A stretch of DNA of 64,000 nucleotides from an uncultured Oleiphilaceae bacterium (GTDB lineage Bacteria > Pseudomonadota > Gammaproteobacteria > Pseudomonadales > Oleiphilaceae): NCBI GenBank assembly GCA_913060665.1, contig CAJXUY010000021.1, positions 1 through 64,000 of the forward strand. The letters run 5' to 3'. The notes under the pieces were generated by a model that ran no database searches, was not told where the DNA came from, and worked only from the letters and a program-made list of their open reading frames with translations. Made by a program: the position numbers and the translations under genes. The first letter of the stretch is position 1, and each line of letters opens with the position of its first letter. This document shows, piece by piece, positions 35,077-43,745 of this stretch.

Positions 35077-35643
35077 ATGTTCTTAGAATGGCGCCATATT
35101 CCAAATCTGTTAACATTTTTACGGATCGTGCTGGTGATTCCTTTTGCTGCATGCCTCTATTTTGAATACTTCAAACAAGCGTTGATCCTATTCTTTATTG
35201 CGGGGTTATCTGATGGAGTAGATGGTTTTCTTGCAAGGCACTTTCATTGGAAGTCTCGTTTAGGTGAGATAGCAGACCCGTTGGCCGATAAGCTTTTATT
35301 AGTTACCGCTTATGTGGTGCTGACTATTACCGGGCAATTACCGGTTTGGTTAACGGTGTTGGTATTTGCAAGAGATATTATAATCGTAACCAGTGCGCTG
35401 ATTTATCACTACTGGATTGGCGCCTATGAAATGAAGCCTTCAATGTTAGGTAAACTTAATACGTTTGTTCAGATTGTTTACGTGCTCATTGTGGTCGTTT
35501 CATTATCGGGTATTAGTATGCCTATAGTGGTTCTAAATTACGGTGTTTGGGGGGTCGCAGCGCTTGCAGTGTTAAGCTGTGCTCAATATGCCTTTGTGTG
35601 GGGTCGGAAAGCCTATATTCACCGTAAATCTATTAAGGCTTGA
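35077..35643 (+). CDS. CDP-alcohol phosphatidyltransferase
   Basis: 188 residues with about five transmembrane helices. The complete CDP-OH-P catalytic signature is present: DGVDGFLARHFHWKSRLG followed by EIADPLADK, matching D-x2-DG-x2-AR-x8-G-x3-D-x3-D. N-terminal IPNLLTFLRIVLVIPF resembles PgsA. It likely makes phosphatidylglycerolphosphate or a related phospholipid in the inner membrane. Because classical pgsA in this group usually lies next to uvrC, I leave the symbol blank. Nine bases separate it from hda. Confidence 0.9.
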   Translation: MFLEWRHIPNLLTFLRIVLVIPFAACLYFEYFKQALILFFIAGLSDGVDGFLARHFHWKSRLGEIADPLADKLLLVTAYVVLTITGQLPVWLTVLVFARDIIIVTSALIYHYWIGAYEMKPSMLGKLNTFVQIVYVLIVVVSLSGISMPIVVLNYGVWGVAALAVLSCAQYAFVWGRKAYIHRKSIKA

Positions 35644-35652
35644 TTGTTTTTT

Positions 35653-36366
35653 ATGAAAAGTACTGTTCAGGCTGGTAATCCTCAGCAACTGACTTTGTCT
35701 GTCAAGCTTCGCCAAGATGCTTCGTTTGAAAATTTTTTGGGTGCTGCCAATAAGAAAAATAGTGAAATTCTGAAACATGCGCTTAATTCAGGCGAACTGT
35801 TTGTTTACCTATGTGGTGAGCAATCGAGCGGTAAAACGCACTTATTGAATGCGTCCTGTAATGCTCTCGAAGCGCAGAACAAACGAGTTATGTTTTTTTC
35901 TTTAAAAGATATTGGTGCGTTTGATAAGCAACTTTTTGATGGGCTGGAATCTTTTGATGCGGTCATGCTTGATGATATCGATTTATTGTTTGATGATGCA
36001 GATAGTGAAGAGGCCTTGTTTGACCTCTATAACCGCTTACGTTCAAACGGTAAAATGTTAACGGTGACGGCATCTAAACCGATTGCAAACCAAACTTTAG
36101 CGCTGGCTGATTTAAAGTCAAGGCTAAGTGCGGGCTTGCTGCTTCAATTGTTTAGACTTACTGATGAAGAAAAAGAAGAAGCGCTTAAATCTAAGGCTAA
36201 AGACAAAGGTTTGTGGTTAGGTGATGATACGGCTGCTTATATCATGAAGCGCAGTGACCGTAGTCTTGATGAGTTATTTGGGTTGTTAGATCAGCTTGAT
36301 GATGCCTCATTGAGTGCGCAGCGCAGGCTTACGATTCCATTTGTGAAATCTGTTCTGGGTTGGTAA
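35653..36366 (+). CDS. hda: DnaA regulatory inactivator Hda
   Basis: About 237 residues from ATG 35653; the track start is an upstream TTG. It is a DnaA-like AAA+ protein without the DNA-binding domain: QQLTLSVKLRQDASFENFL at the start (clamp-binding-type motif QLTLSV), Walker A GEQSSGKTHLL and Walker B VMLDDIDLLF. With the beta clamp, Hda stimulates hydrolysis of DnaA-ATP after initiation. Its position after DUF2066 and the phosphatidyltransferase is conserved in relatives. Confidence 0.93.
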   Translation: MKSTVQAGNPQQLTLSVKLRQDASFENFLGAANKKNSEILKHALNSGELFVYLCGEQSSGKTHLLNASCNALEAQNKRVMFFSLKDIGAFDKQLFDGLESFDAVMLDDIDLLFDDADSEEALFDLYNRLRSNGKMLTVTASKPIANQTLALADLKSRLSAGLLLQLFRLTDEEKEEALKSKAKDKGLWLGDDTAAYIMKRSDRSLDELFGLLDQLDDASLSAQRRLTIPFVKSVLGW

Positions 36367-36497
36367 TGGTAAAATAACCAGAGTAAGTAATAGAAAAAAA
36401 TTGTGACAAATCACGAACAACTTGATTAAAATATAGTCGGCAAAAAGGATGTGACATTCGAACGCCGATAATAAGAATTATACAACCTGGGGGAAAC

Positions 36498-37289
36498 ATG
36501 AAGCGTGTCATATTTAATTTAAAGGGCGGAGTAGGTAAGTCGAGTATTACCTCCAATCTGGCTGCTATCAGTGCCGCTGAGGGCTTGAGAACGCTGGTTG
36601 TCGATCTGGACCCTCAGGGGAATTCAAGCCAGTATTTGTTGGGTAAGCCAACGGCTGAGCTGAAAGATACGATCGGTGATATGTTTGAGCAGACGGTGGC
36701 GTTTAATATCTTCAATAAAAAACCTGAAGATTTTGTTCATGCTACTCCGTTTAACGGTCTTTATGTTCTGCCTTCGAGCCCTGAGTTGGATTATCTAGAG
36801 CGAAAACTTGAAGCGAAGCATAAAATCTACAAATTAAGAGATGCGCTAAACAAGTTAGGCGAGACATTTGACCGCATCTATATCGATACGGCACCTGCGC
36901 TTAATTTTTATACTCGGTCAGCACTCATTGCAGCAGACCGCTGCCTGATTCCGTTTGACTGTGATGACTTTTCGCGTCAAGCGCTTTACCAGATATTAGG
37001 CGAGATTCAGGACTTACAAGAGGATCATAATCAAGGCCTTAGCGTTGAAGGTATTATAGCCAATCAATTCCTACCCAGAGCGAGCCTACCTCGTCAGCTA
37101 ATTAACGAGTTGTTAGAAGAGCAATTGCCCGTATTGCCCGTGAGACTGTCTTCATCAGTTAAGATGAAAGAGTCTCATCAGGCAAAGAGCCCGCTAATCC
37201 ACTTTGCACCCAAGCATGCACTGACTAAACAGTTTGTTGATTTACATAAGGTCTTAAATGGCGAAAAGGTCGCGCTAGAAGCACTTTAG
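36498..37289 (+). CDS. ParA-family ATPase, no ParB partner nearby
   Basis: 263 residues. Deviant Walker A KGGVGKSS at residues 9-16, VVDLDPQGNSSQYLLG (switch region), and the SDAP-equivalent YIDTAPALNFYTRSA. These are the usual ParA/MinD-like features of a dimerising ATPase that uses DNA or the membrane as a surface. GGGGGAAAC precedes the start. No parB or chemotaxis gene adjoins it, so its cargo is unknown. A GCCGATAA (sigma-28-like -10) lies about 30 bases upstream, but the -35 is poor. Confidence 0.9.
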   Translation: MKRVIFNLKGGVGKSSITSNLAAISAAEGLRTLVVDLDPQGNSSQYLLGKPTAELKDTIGDMFEQTVAFNIFNKKPEDFVHATPFNGLYVLPSSPELDYLERKLEAKHKIYKLRDALNKLGETFDRIYIDTAPALNFYTRSALIAADRCLIPFDCDDFSRQALYQILGEIQDLQEDHNQGLSVEGIIANQFLPRASLPRQLINELLEEQLPVLPVRLSSSVKMKESHQAKSPLIHFAPKHALTKQFVDLHKVLNGEKVALEAL

Positions 37290-37356
37290 ATCAAAGCATG
37301 CTCGCGGTAGATGGTTAGTGAGCAGTTTTGTTATTCCCGTAACCTATGTAGTCATC

Positions 37357-37380
37357 CCGGGAGTCCATGTGGGCTCCCGG
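37357..37380. other. very stable hairpin between convergent parA and DUF3549 genes
   Basis: CCGGGAGTCC, loop ATGT, GGGCTCCCGG: ten pairs with one G-U. No T-tract on either strand. The flanking GTCATCCCGG also occurs at 28381, so it may belong to a dispersed REP-like family or serve as a transcript-end element. Confidence 0.5.
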
Positions 37381-37448
37381 AATGGTATTAGGGAAAGTAG
37401 AGATAACGGTGGTTTCACCCTGAATACTCGTTACGTCTACTCGTAAAT

Positions 37449-38495
37449 TTACCCTTTTATACCACTCATTAATCGTCCTATTGCAATCCCAAGGCTTTCA
37501 GAACGTTCAGGGTTGCGGAATTGATTCATCACTTCAGGGCGCATATCAGGCACAAACATTAGGTCAGATAACTGCTGATTAAATAGCGTTGTTCCGTCAG
37601 GAATTTGTGATAATTTGTCGAGATATTGCTTCATCAGCTCTTTCTGCTTTAAATGTGTCCAGCAAGTGAGTCCAATGCTTTGGAGGAGGGTTGGGTTCTC
37701 CCCAAAGGGGGATGAAAGTACTAAGCTAATACTATCTGTGATCTGGTCACTTCTTTCTGCTTGAGCAAAGGCTCTTATCGCACTGTCATAAAAGCTAGCG
37801 GGCAGGGTGTCTGGGTGTGATTCTGATAATGCTTGGCATATACGGTTGGTGATGGCCGGTATGATGATAGCAGGTGCTTTTTTGTTTTGGATAAAACGAC
37901 ATAGTGCTTCGAACACTGGGGCGTCTACCCAGCTAATAGCATCGGTTAGAGTGGCGGCTATTTTGTCTTCTGATATTCGCTCGACCACATCTGCGAACCC
38001 CTGAAGGCCTAAGTTGCTCCAGGGTATGCCAGAATTTTTGCTTGATAAATAATCTTGTACCGGCTGATACCAGTTTGAAGGCGGCTCCGCTAGTATTTTA
38101 CTGACTTTGGCGTGTATAGCGGCCTTTTGCTCATCGTCCGGCTCGAATGTATAGACAGATGATTCGCTTCTGTTTGTTTGTTGAGATGAGGTGATTCCAA
38201 GTATGGCAAGCAGCTCTATAATTAATGCATCTCGCGCCTGTGGAATGATTAAGCCTTGCTCATCCAATGGGAGCTTAAAAAACCAGATGGTGTGTTGCTG
38301 GTCTTGGCTTGGGTTCCATACGATTAGTGCGAACTGTGCCTGGTAGTCGAGAGGCCAAGGATACACTGCTTGGCATGATTCAAACGATTCAAATTGCTCT
38401 TGAGTGATATTTCTAATACCTCTACCTATGTTAACCCAGCGGAACTTTAGCTTGGTTGATGCTAACAGTGAGTTTAAAGAAGTAGGGTATTCCAT
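37449..38495 (-). CDS. DUF3549 family protein
   Basis: About 348 residues from ATG 38495, which has GAGGA six bases upstream; the track start is a TTG four codons earlier. A cytoplasmic protein without signal or membrane segments, containing FRWVNIGRGIRNITQEQFESFES and FALIVWNPSQDQQHTIWFFKLPLDEQG, as in DUF3549 proteins found in Pseudomonas, Marinobacter and relatives. Function unknown. It is divergent from the YqcC gene. Confidence 0.85.
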   Translation of the reverse strand: MEYPTSLNSLLASTKLKFRWVNIGRGIRNITQEQFESFESCQAVYPWPLDYQAQFALIVWNPSQDQQHTIWFFKLPLDEQGLIIPQARDALIIELLAILGITSSQQTNRSESSVYTFEPDDEQKAAIHAKVSKILAEPPSNWYQPVQDYLSSKNSGIPWSNLGLQGFADVVERISEDKIAATLTDAISWVDAPVFEALCRFIQNKKAPAIIIPAITNRICQALSESHPDTLPASFYDSAIRAFAQAERSDQITDSISLVLSSPFGENPTLLQSIGLTCWTHLKQKELMKQYLDKLSQIPDGTTLFNQQLSDLMFVPDMRPEVMNQFRNPERSESLGIAIGRLMSGIKG

Positions 38496-38673
38496 GGTTA
38501 TCCTCAATCGTCATTTTTAACAGGGTGGCTTGGTGGGCCATTCTAAAACCTTTATCATAAGGTTCAAAGTAAGAAATGACCTGTATTCGATAATCTAGCG
38601 CATACTATGTGGGTTTATCTATTCAAACTAGAAGATATTTACGAGGTTGGTAGGTGTATATTGAGGTTAGCAC

Positions 38674-38991
38674 ATGCATTCAGAGATAGCTGATCTGCTG
38701 TTGGAGATCGAGTCGGAACTAAGGCGGCTTGCTCTATGGTCACAAAAGCCGGTTACAACCGCACAACTGATGAGTACTGAACCATTTTGTATTGATACAA
38801 TGACGTTTCCAGAATGGGTTCAATTTGTTTTTATTACGCGACTGAACGTTATTGTAGAGCAAGGCGGTGAACTACCTAATGTGAGTGGCATTGCGCCGAT
38901 GGCAGAAGAATATTTTCGAGGGACGAGCATAAATGCTGAGGCGTTTATTGCAGCCATTCAAAAGTTTGATCAATTGGTTGGCTGCTGTTAA
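38674..38991 (+). CDS. YqcC family protein
   Basis: 105 residues. The pattern LLEIESELRRLALWSQKPVT, EPFCIDTMTFPEWVQFVFITRL and GIAPMAEEYFRG is characteristic of YqcC, a small cytoplasmic helical protein of unknown function often encoded near truC in enterobacteria (not here). Its stop codon overlaps the convergent GGDEF-EAL gene by four bases. Confidence 0.88.
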   Translation: MHSEIADLLLEIESELRRLALWSQKPVTTAQLMSTEPFCIDTMTFPEWVQFVFITRLNVIVEQGGELPNVSGIAPMAEEYFRGTSINAEAFIAAIQKFDQLVGCC

Positions 38992-41738
38992 CTTAATGGC
39001 AAAAAGATTTGGTCGCCTTCGTTAAGCCGCAGGCCATTTCGAATTTCTTGAAATAGTTGGGGGAGCAGCTCACTCGGGAGAGGGTTTGAATACAGGAAGC
39101 CTTGAACGTATCGGCAGCCGTTAATTTTTAAGAACGCCTCTTGCTCTCTCGTTTCTACACCTGTCGCAAAGGTTTTAATGTTCATTTGGTGGGCGATATT
39201 AATCAATGTTTCTGTAATGATCATATCATTTTCATCTTCCGGTATGCCTTTGATAAAGGTACGGTCTATCTTGATGATATCAATAGGTAATTTCTTAAGG
39301 TGACTGAGAGATGAAATGCCGGTGCCAAAGCTATCAATTGTGAGTGTTAGCCCGAGCTGTTTTAGCTTTTTAAGTGTTGTTACCGACTCTTCGAGCTTGC
39401 TGGTAATGGTATTTTCCTCAATTTCTAAAACCAAAAAGCGTGGATTGAAGCGAGTTTCCATCAGTACTCGTTCGATGGTGTTGACGAGTTGAGGGTGGCT
39501 ATATTGTCGATTGGATAGGTTTAGTGTGATTTGTACTGGCGTTTGGCTCATTGCCTGTACGGCCTTCCCCTGAAGACACGCATTCTGCAACGCCCATTCA
39601 CCGATCGCTAACAGTTGACCTGTCTGTTCAGCCACTTTTAAGAAACTGCCGGGCGACAATAGTCCTTTGGTGGGGTGTTGCCACCTCAACAAGGCCTCTA
39701 GTGCAATGATCTGCCCCGTTTCAATGTCAATAATAGGTTGGTAATACAGTTTAAATTCGTTGTGCGTGATGGCATGTCGCAACTCTTGTTCGATGGAGAG
39801 CTGACGAAGCATATCTTCGTTCATTTTGGGGTTATAGAATTGAATATTATTACGCCCGGCACTTTTGGCTTGATACATTGCCATATCGGCATTTTTTAAT
39901 AGCTCTGCGTATAACACTCCATCGTTTGGCGATAGTGATACACCAATACTTGACGTGATGACCAGCTCACCACCAGGAAGCGGAATAGGTGTAGTGATCG
40001 CATCCAGAATATTGCGGGCAACGATCTCAGCACCTTCTACTCCGTTAACATCTGCCAGTAATACGGCGAACTCATCGCCTCCTAGTCGTGCGATAGTGTC
40101 TTCATTTCGAACGCAGGATGTCAGCCTATCTGCGATTACTTTTAATAATTCATCCCCCGCATCATGCCCAAGTGTGTCGTTGATTCGTTTGAAAAAATCG
40201 ATATCCAGATTAATTAGCGCGATCGGGTGCTGATGTCTCAGTGATTGTTTAAGTGCTTGGTTGCAGCGATCTTCAAAAAGCCTTCGGTTTGCTGCGCCCG
40301 TCAGAATGTCAAAGTGTGCGAGATGATGGAGTTGATCCTGCGTAGTTCGGATCTCTGTAATATCCTGACCGATAAGAATAACCCGTGCAATCTCATCATC
40401 CGCGTTGGAGATGCGGTTGATATTCCAAAGCATCGCGTGGGAAGTGCCATCAAATGCCATCGCCTCACTTTCAAGGTTTTCTTTACCCACGCCGCTTTCA
40501 ACTACCTTGGTGATTTTCCAGGCTGTTTCGTCCTGGTGTAGTTGAGGTACAAAACAGTCGATGTAGTTTTTCCCAATGACTTCATCCCGGCTATACCCGA
40601 ATAGTGATTCTGCAGCACTATTCCACTGTTTGATCATGTACTGGGTATCGATAACGATAATTGGGCTGCCGGCCGTTTCAATAAGCGCTTTATAGCGGCG
40701 AGAAGAGCGACGAAAAGACTTCTCTGCCTGCTTTCTTACGTATACTTCGTCGATAAGCTCCTGATTGGTCTCTTGTAGCTGTTCAGTTCGCTGCAATACT
40801 GTGTCTTCAAGCTTGTTTGATACTTTTTGACGCTCTTCAAGCAGCGCACTGACATAAAGGGTGGTGGCAATAATAATCGCTAAAAGGACTTCTAGCATGA
40901 CTAAATCATAAAGGTTGCTAGATGCCGGATTTATTGGGTTTATATAGATTAGGGCGAGAAAAGCGAGAGATAGTGTTATCGAGGTCGCCGCAGTGCAGCC
41001 TGGTTGACTAAAGCGGGTAGCGGCCCATATAGTTAATGGCAGCACCAAAAATACCCCCTGAATGCCTTGGTAAAAAGCCAAAAAGGAGATCATCCCCAAG
41101 CCTATAAACCATGCACTCCATTCGAGTAGCTTTTCTGAAATATAATGAAAGCCAGGAAACTGATGGTGCGCAAGTATTAAAGGCGTAAGGAGTAATATTC
41201 CCGAAAAGTCAGCTAGCGTGAAGAGCAGCATTCTAAGGGTAAAGTTTATATTACTGTCAGGCTGAACAACGTTTATCAGTGCGGCAAATAAAGAGGATGT
41301 CGCAATAATAACCAATACCGACCCAAGAAGAAATGCGAGTAGATTCCGGTCTCTGTCGAATGGGTAGCTTGCATTAGTCACATTCATAAAAAAGTGATAA
41401 ATAAGATAAGGCTGCAGGGTATTTAATAAACCAAACGAGGCTGTCAATATTAATGCATCAGCTAAGCTTTGGCTGGTTAGAAAAAAAACAGATGCGGCGG
41501 CCATTGCTGCGATAAATAATACGGGTAATGATCGATCCCCATAGATAAATATCATGGCGAGTGCAAAACCAGAAGGAAGCCAAACGGGTGTAATCGATGA
41601 ATCAGGGAGTGTTATAAAGGTCGAGAGCCGGGCTAGCATCAGGTAAGTCAACAAGATTGCTATTGTTCTCAGAGGGTGGTCTCTAAAAGGTAGTAACCAC
41701 CTACTTATATTAAACTCAAAGAGCTTACCGGTTGTCAT
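38988..41738 (-). CDS. MASE1-PAS-GGDEF-EAL cyclic di-GMP protein with degenerate EAL site
   Basis: 916 residues. An N-terminal MASE1 membrane sensor with about eight helices (15-310, with ITPVWLPSGFALAMIF) is followed by a coiled linker, a PAS domain (350-465, IVIDTQYMIKQWNSAAESLFGYS), a GGDEF domain (RLGGDEFAVLLADV with RNED inhibitory site) and an EAL domain (IIALEALLRWQHP). The GGDEF site is intact. The EAL domain keeps the signature but has DSFGTG in place of DDFGTG (Ser803) and ATGVET in place of AEGVET (Thr859), two positions normally required for metal binding or catalysis. It is probably a cyclase, with EAL as a binding or sensory domain. Confidence 0.93.
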   Translation of the reverse strand: MTTGKLFEFNISRWLLPFRDHPLRTIAILLTYLMLARLSTFITLPDSSITPVWLPSGFALAMIFIYGDRSLPVLFIAAMAAASVFFLTSQSLADALILTASFGLLNTLQPYLIYHFFMNVTNASYPFDRDRNLLAFLLGSVLVIIATSSLFAALINVVQPDSNINFTLRMLLFTLADFSGILLLTPLILAHHQFPGFHYISEKLLEWSAWFIGLGMISFLAFYQGIQGVFLVLPLTIWAATRFSQPGCTAATSITLSLAFLALIYINPINPASSNLYDLVMLEVLLAIIIATTLYVSALLEERQKVSNKLEDTVLQRTEQLQETNQELIDEVYVRKQAEKSFRRSSRRYKALIETAGSPIIVIDTQYMIKQWNSAAESLFGYSRDEVIGKNYIDCFVPQLHQDETAWKITKVVESGVGKENLESEAMAFDGTSHAMLWNINRISNADDEIARVILIGQDITEIRTTQDQLHHLAHFDILTGAANRRLFEDRCNQALKQSLRHQHPIALINLDIDFFKRINDTLGHDAGDELLKVIADRLTSCVRNEDTIARLGGDEFAVLLADVNGVEGAEIVARNILDAITTPIPLPGGELVITSSIGVSLSPNDGVLYAELLKNADMAMYQAKSAGRNNIQFYNPKMNEDMLRQLSIEQELRHAITHNEFKLYYQPIIDIETGQIIALEALLRWQHPTKGLLSPGSFLKVAEQTGQLLAIGEWALQNACLQGKAVQAMSQTPVQITLNLSNRQYSHPQLVNTIERVLMETRFNPRFLVLEIEENTITSKLEESVTTLKKLKQLGLTLTIDSFGTGISSLSHLKKLPIDIIKIDRTFIKGIPEDENDMIITETLINIAHQMNIKTFATGVETREQEAFLKINGCRYVQGFLYSNPLPSELLPQLFQEIRNGLRLNEGDQIFLPLS

Positions 41739-41922
41739 TCATTGCATCCTTGCTTTAATGGAGTTAGTTATCTGGCGAATGAGTGCCGCGTCTTATTATT
41801 ATTTCATCATTTCAAGTAGCCAGTGTAATCTGAAAGTGGCCTTTGATTGTGAAATAAAGCGTATCATTATGTAACTAAATGTAGCTTGGGTGATAATGAT
41901 TTATTGGTGGTTTTTTATTAAC

Positions 41923-42759
41923 TTAAAGCGAAAACCTCATAGAAAGATCAATAGCTTTACAGTCTTTGGTCAGTGCGCCTATTGATATGTAATCAACGCC
42001 TGTTTCTGCAATGGCGGCTAATGTTTGTTTATTGATACCACCTGATGCTTCGAGTTTTGCAACGCCAGAAGAAATCTTAACGGCTTCAATTAACGAGGCA
42101 TTGTCAAAGTTGTCTAGCATTATAATATCTGCTTTGGCGCTGAGAGCCTGTTGAAGTTCAGTCATGCTTTCAACTTCAACTTCTACAGGTTTTCCTGGCG
42201 CGATAGCATGAGCATTTTCTACTGCTTTTTGAATTGAACCACAGGCCATAATATGATTTTCTTTAATCAAGAATGCATCATATAGACCAATACGATGGTT
42301 GTGGCAGCCGCCGAACGTGACTGCATACTTTTGTGCTTGTCTTAAGCCGGGGATGGTTTTACGTGTATCTAGCAGCTTTACATTGGTGTGGGAAACCAGT
42401 GCTGCATACTCCTTACAAATAGTGGCTGTACCTGACAGTGTCTGTAAAAAATTAAGTGCTGCTCGTTCGCCTGTCAGCAGGCCTCTTGCAGGGCCTTCTA
42501 AAGAGAATAGTGCAATATTTGGTTGAACTGAATCACCTTCTTCAACATGCCATATGATCTGTATTTTTGTGTCGACCTGCTTAAATACTTCGTTAACCCA
42601 CTCAATACCACATATAACACAATGATCACGTGTGATCACGGTTGCTTTCGCCTGAGTATTTTCTGGAATTAGCTGAGCGGTAATGTCTCCGCTGCCAATA
42701 TCTTCTTCCAAGGCTGAGGTGACGTTTTTTACAATGGCAGTATGCAACATAGTGTTCAT
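41923..42759 (-). CDS. nadC: nicotinate-nucleotide pyrophosphorylase (carboxylating)
   Basis: 278 residues. It converts quinolinate and PRPP to nicotinate mononucleotide in NAD synthesis. Motifs: [60 protein letters not shown] (PRPP and quinolinate site), [18 protein letters not shown] and [15 protein letters not shown]. nadC near ampD and DUF1631 is a conserved arrangement in Pseudomonas relatives. Confidence 0.96.
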   Translation of the reverse strand: MNTMLHTAIVKNVTSALEEDIGSGDITAQLIPENTQAKATVITRDHCVICGIEWVNEVFKQVDTKIQIIWHVEEGDSVQPNIALFSLEGPARGLLTGERAALNFLQTLSGTATICKEYAALVSHTNVKLLDTRKTIPGLRQAQKYAVTFGGCHNHRIGLYDAFLIKENHIMACGSIQKAVENAHAIAPGKPVEVEVESMTELQQALSAKADIIMLDNFDNASLIEAVKISSGVAKLEASGGINKQTLAAIAETGVDYISIGALTKDCKAIDLSMRFSL

Positions 42760-42873
42760 AAGATGTTATCTGGCTGGTTAAGGGTTTTTGTCAGGCTATG
42801 ATCATGTTTATGCGCTACACACTTGCCGTTAACGATGTTATTGCTAGCGTCGTTTGTACTAACATAGCTTGTA

Positions 42874-43413
42874 CTAACGTTGTATGAGCGTTAGCGTCGT
42901 GTCTTTCTGGTTCAGTTCCAACTGCTTGAGGGCACTCATTCCCATTAAAACATAATCTTCTGAGTTCATTGCAGGGTTGATGCTGGCGCGGACATTATAA
43001 AGGGTTATTGGGCCAATGCTAACCCTTTTAAGAGATGTGTTAAATACAGTGATAATGCCATTAGCGGTCGATGCTTGGGAGCGCCCGTATGGTTGCAGCT
43101 CCATTTTATCAGCCAGTGCCTGTGGTATGACAACATCAGTCGCGCCGGTATCAATCATAAATGTAGCAGTATGGCCGTTGATTTCCCCATTAAAAACATA
43201 GTGCCCATAACGGTTTCGTTCTAGTGCTATGGCTGCCTCGTTTGTGGATTCTGATGTTGTGGATAACTGTTGGTTGGGGTTACGCTGATTATCTTCCCAT
43301 ATACCCAAGAAACGGGTGAGCAGTAGCATTCCGATGACCCAGGCAATAATAGCCATGTTGCGGCCAGTTTTTCTTGACGCTTTACCGTGTTGAGTGTTTT
43401 TGTGTGTTTCCAT
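42874..43413 (-). CDS. membrane-anchored retropepsin-like aspartic protease (TIGR02281 type)
   Basis: 179 residues. An N-terminal anchor (MAIIAWVIGMLLLTRFLGI, about 20-38) leads to a low-complexity linker and a single retropepsin-like domain with FMIDTGATDVVIP, the catalytic DTG motif, VFNTSLKRVSIGPITLYNVRA and MGMSALKQLELNQ. One DTG per chain means it must dimerise to be active, as in this family. Substrate unknown; the protease domain should face the periplasm. The direct repeat TTGTACTAAC occurs twice around its stop codon (42854 and 42869). Confidence 0.87.
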   Translation of the reverse strand: METHKNTQHGKASRKTGRNMAIIAWVIGMLLLTRFLGIWEDNQRNPNQQLSTTSESTNEAAIALERNRYGHYVFNGEINGHTATFMIDTGATDVVIPQALADKMELQPYGRSQASTANGIITVFNTSLKRVSIGPITLYNVRASINPAMNSEDYVLMGMSALKQLELNQKDTTLTLIQR

Positions 43414-43613
43414 TGAGTGACAAGGACTCCATTTATGATAGCGCTAACTATACAAGAGCAGTTATCGCGAGTGAATTAATTTTTTGCAATGCCTGTGGGG
43501 GGGGCTTAGGCTATGCTTACTAGTAAGGCTGTTATTCTATGACTAACGCTTTTTTGTATGAGTTGCTGGTAGTTTTACGTAACGATATCTTAAATTGTGA
43601 ACTACTTCTCGAA

Positions 43614-43643
43614 GTGACATTTCGTGACATTTGTTGACACAGA
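43614..43643 (+). repeat. three tandem 10-base direct repeats upstream of the DUF1631 gene
   Basis: GTGACATTTC, GTGACATTTG, TTGACACAGA: two near-perfect and one diverged copy in register. A period close to the helical turn suggests a cooperative protein-binding site. The third copy includes TTGACA, which could double as a -35 element, though no good -10 follows. The rest of the 332-base gap (43414-43745) holds no other recognisable feature. Confidence 0.45.
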
Positions 43644-43745
43644 TGATCTATAAAAGATTGAAATTAAGTGGAAAAATGAATTGTAAATTATAGTGAAATA
43701 TAAGACTTCTTTATCACGTCAGCTATCTCGATGGGTAAGGATCTG

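Noticed and set aside
36403-36414. GTGACAAATCAC palindrome as a CRP site
   Set aside because: The spacer is four bases, not the six of the TGTGA-N6-TCACA consensus.
41888-41905. GATAATGATT as a Fur box
   Set aside because: Only one hexamer pair matches, and the position after the nadC stop and before no iron-related gene gives no support.
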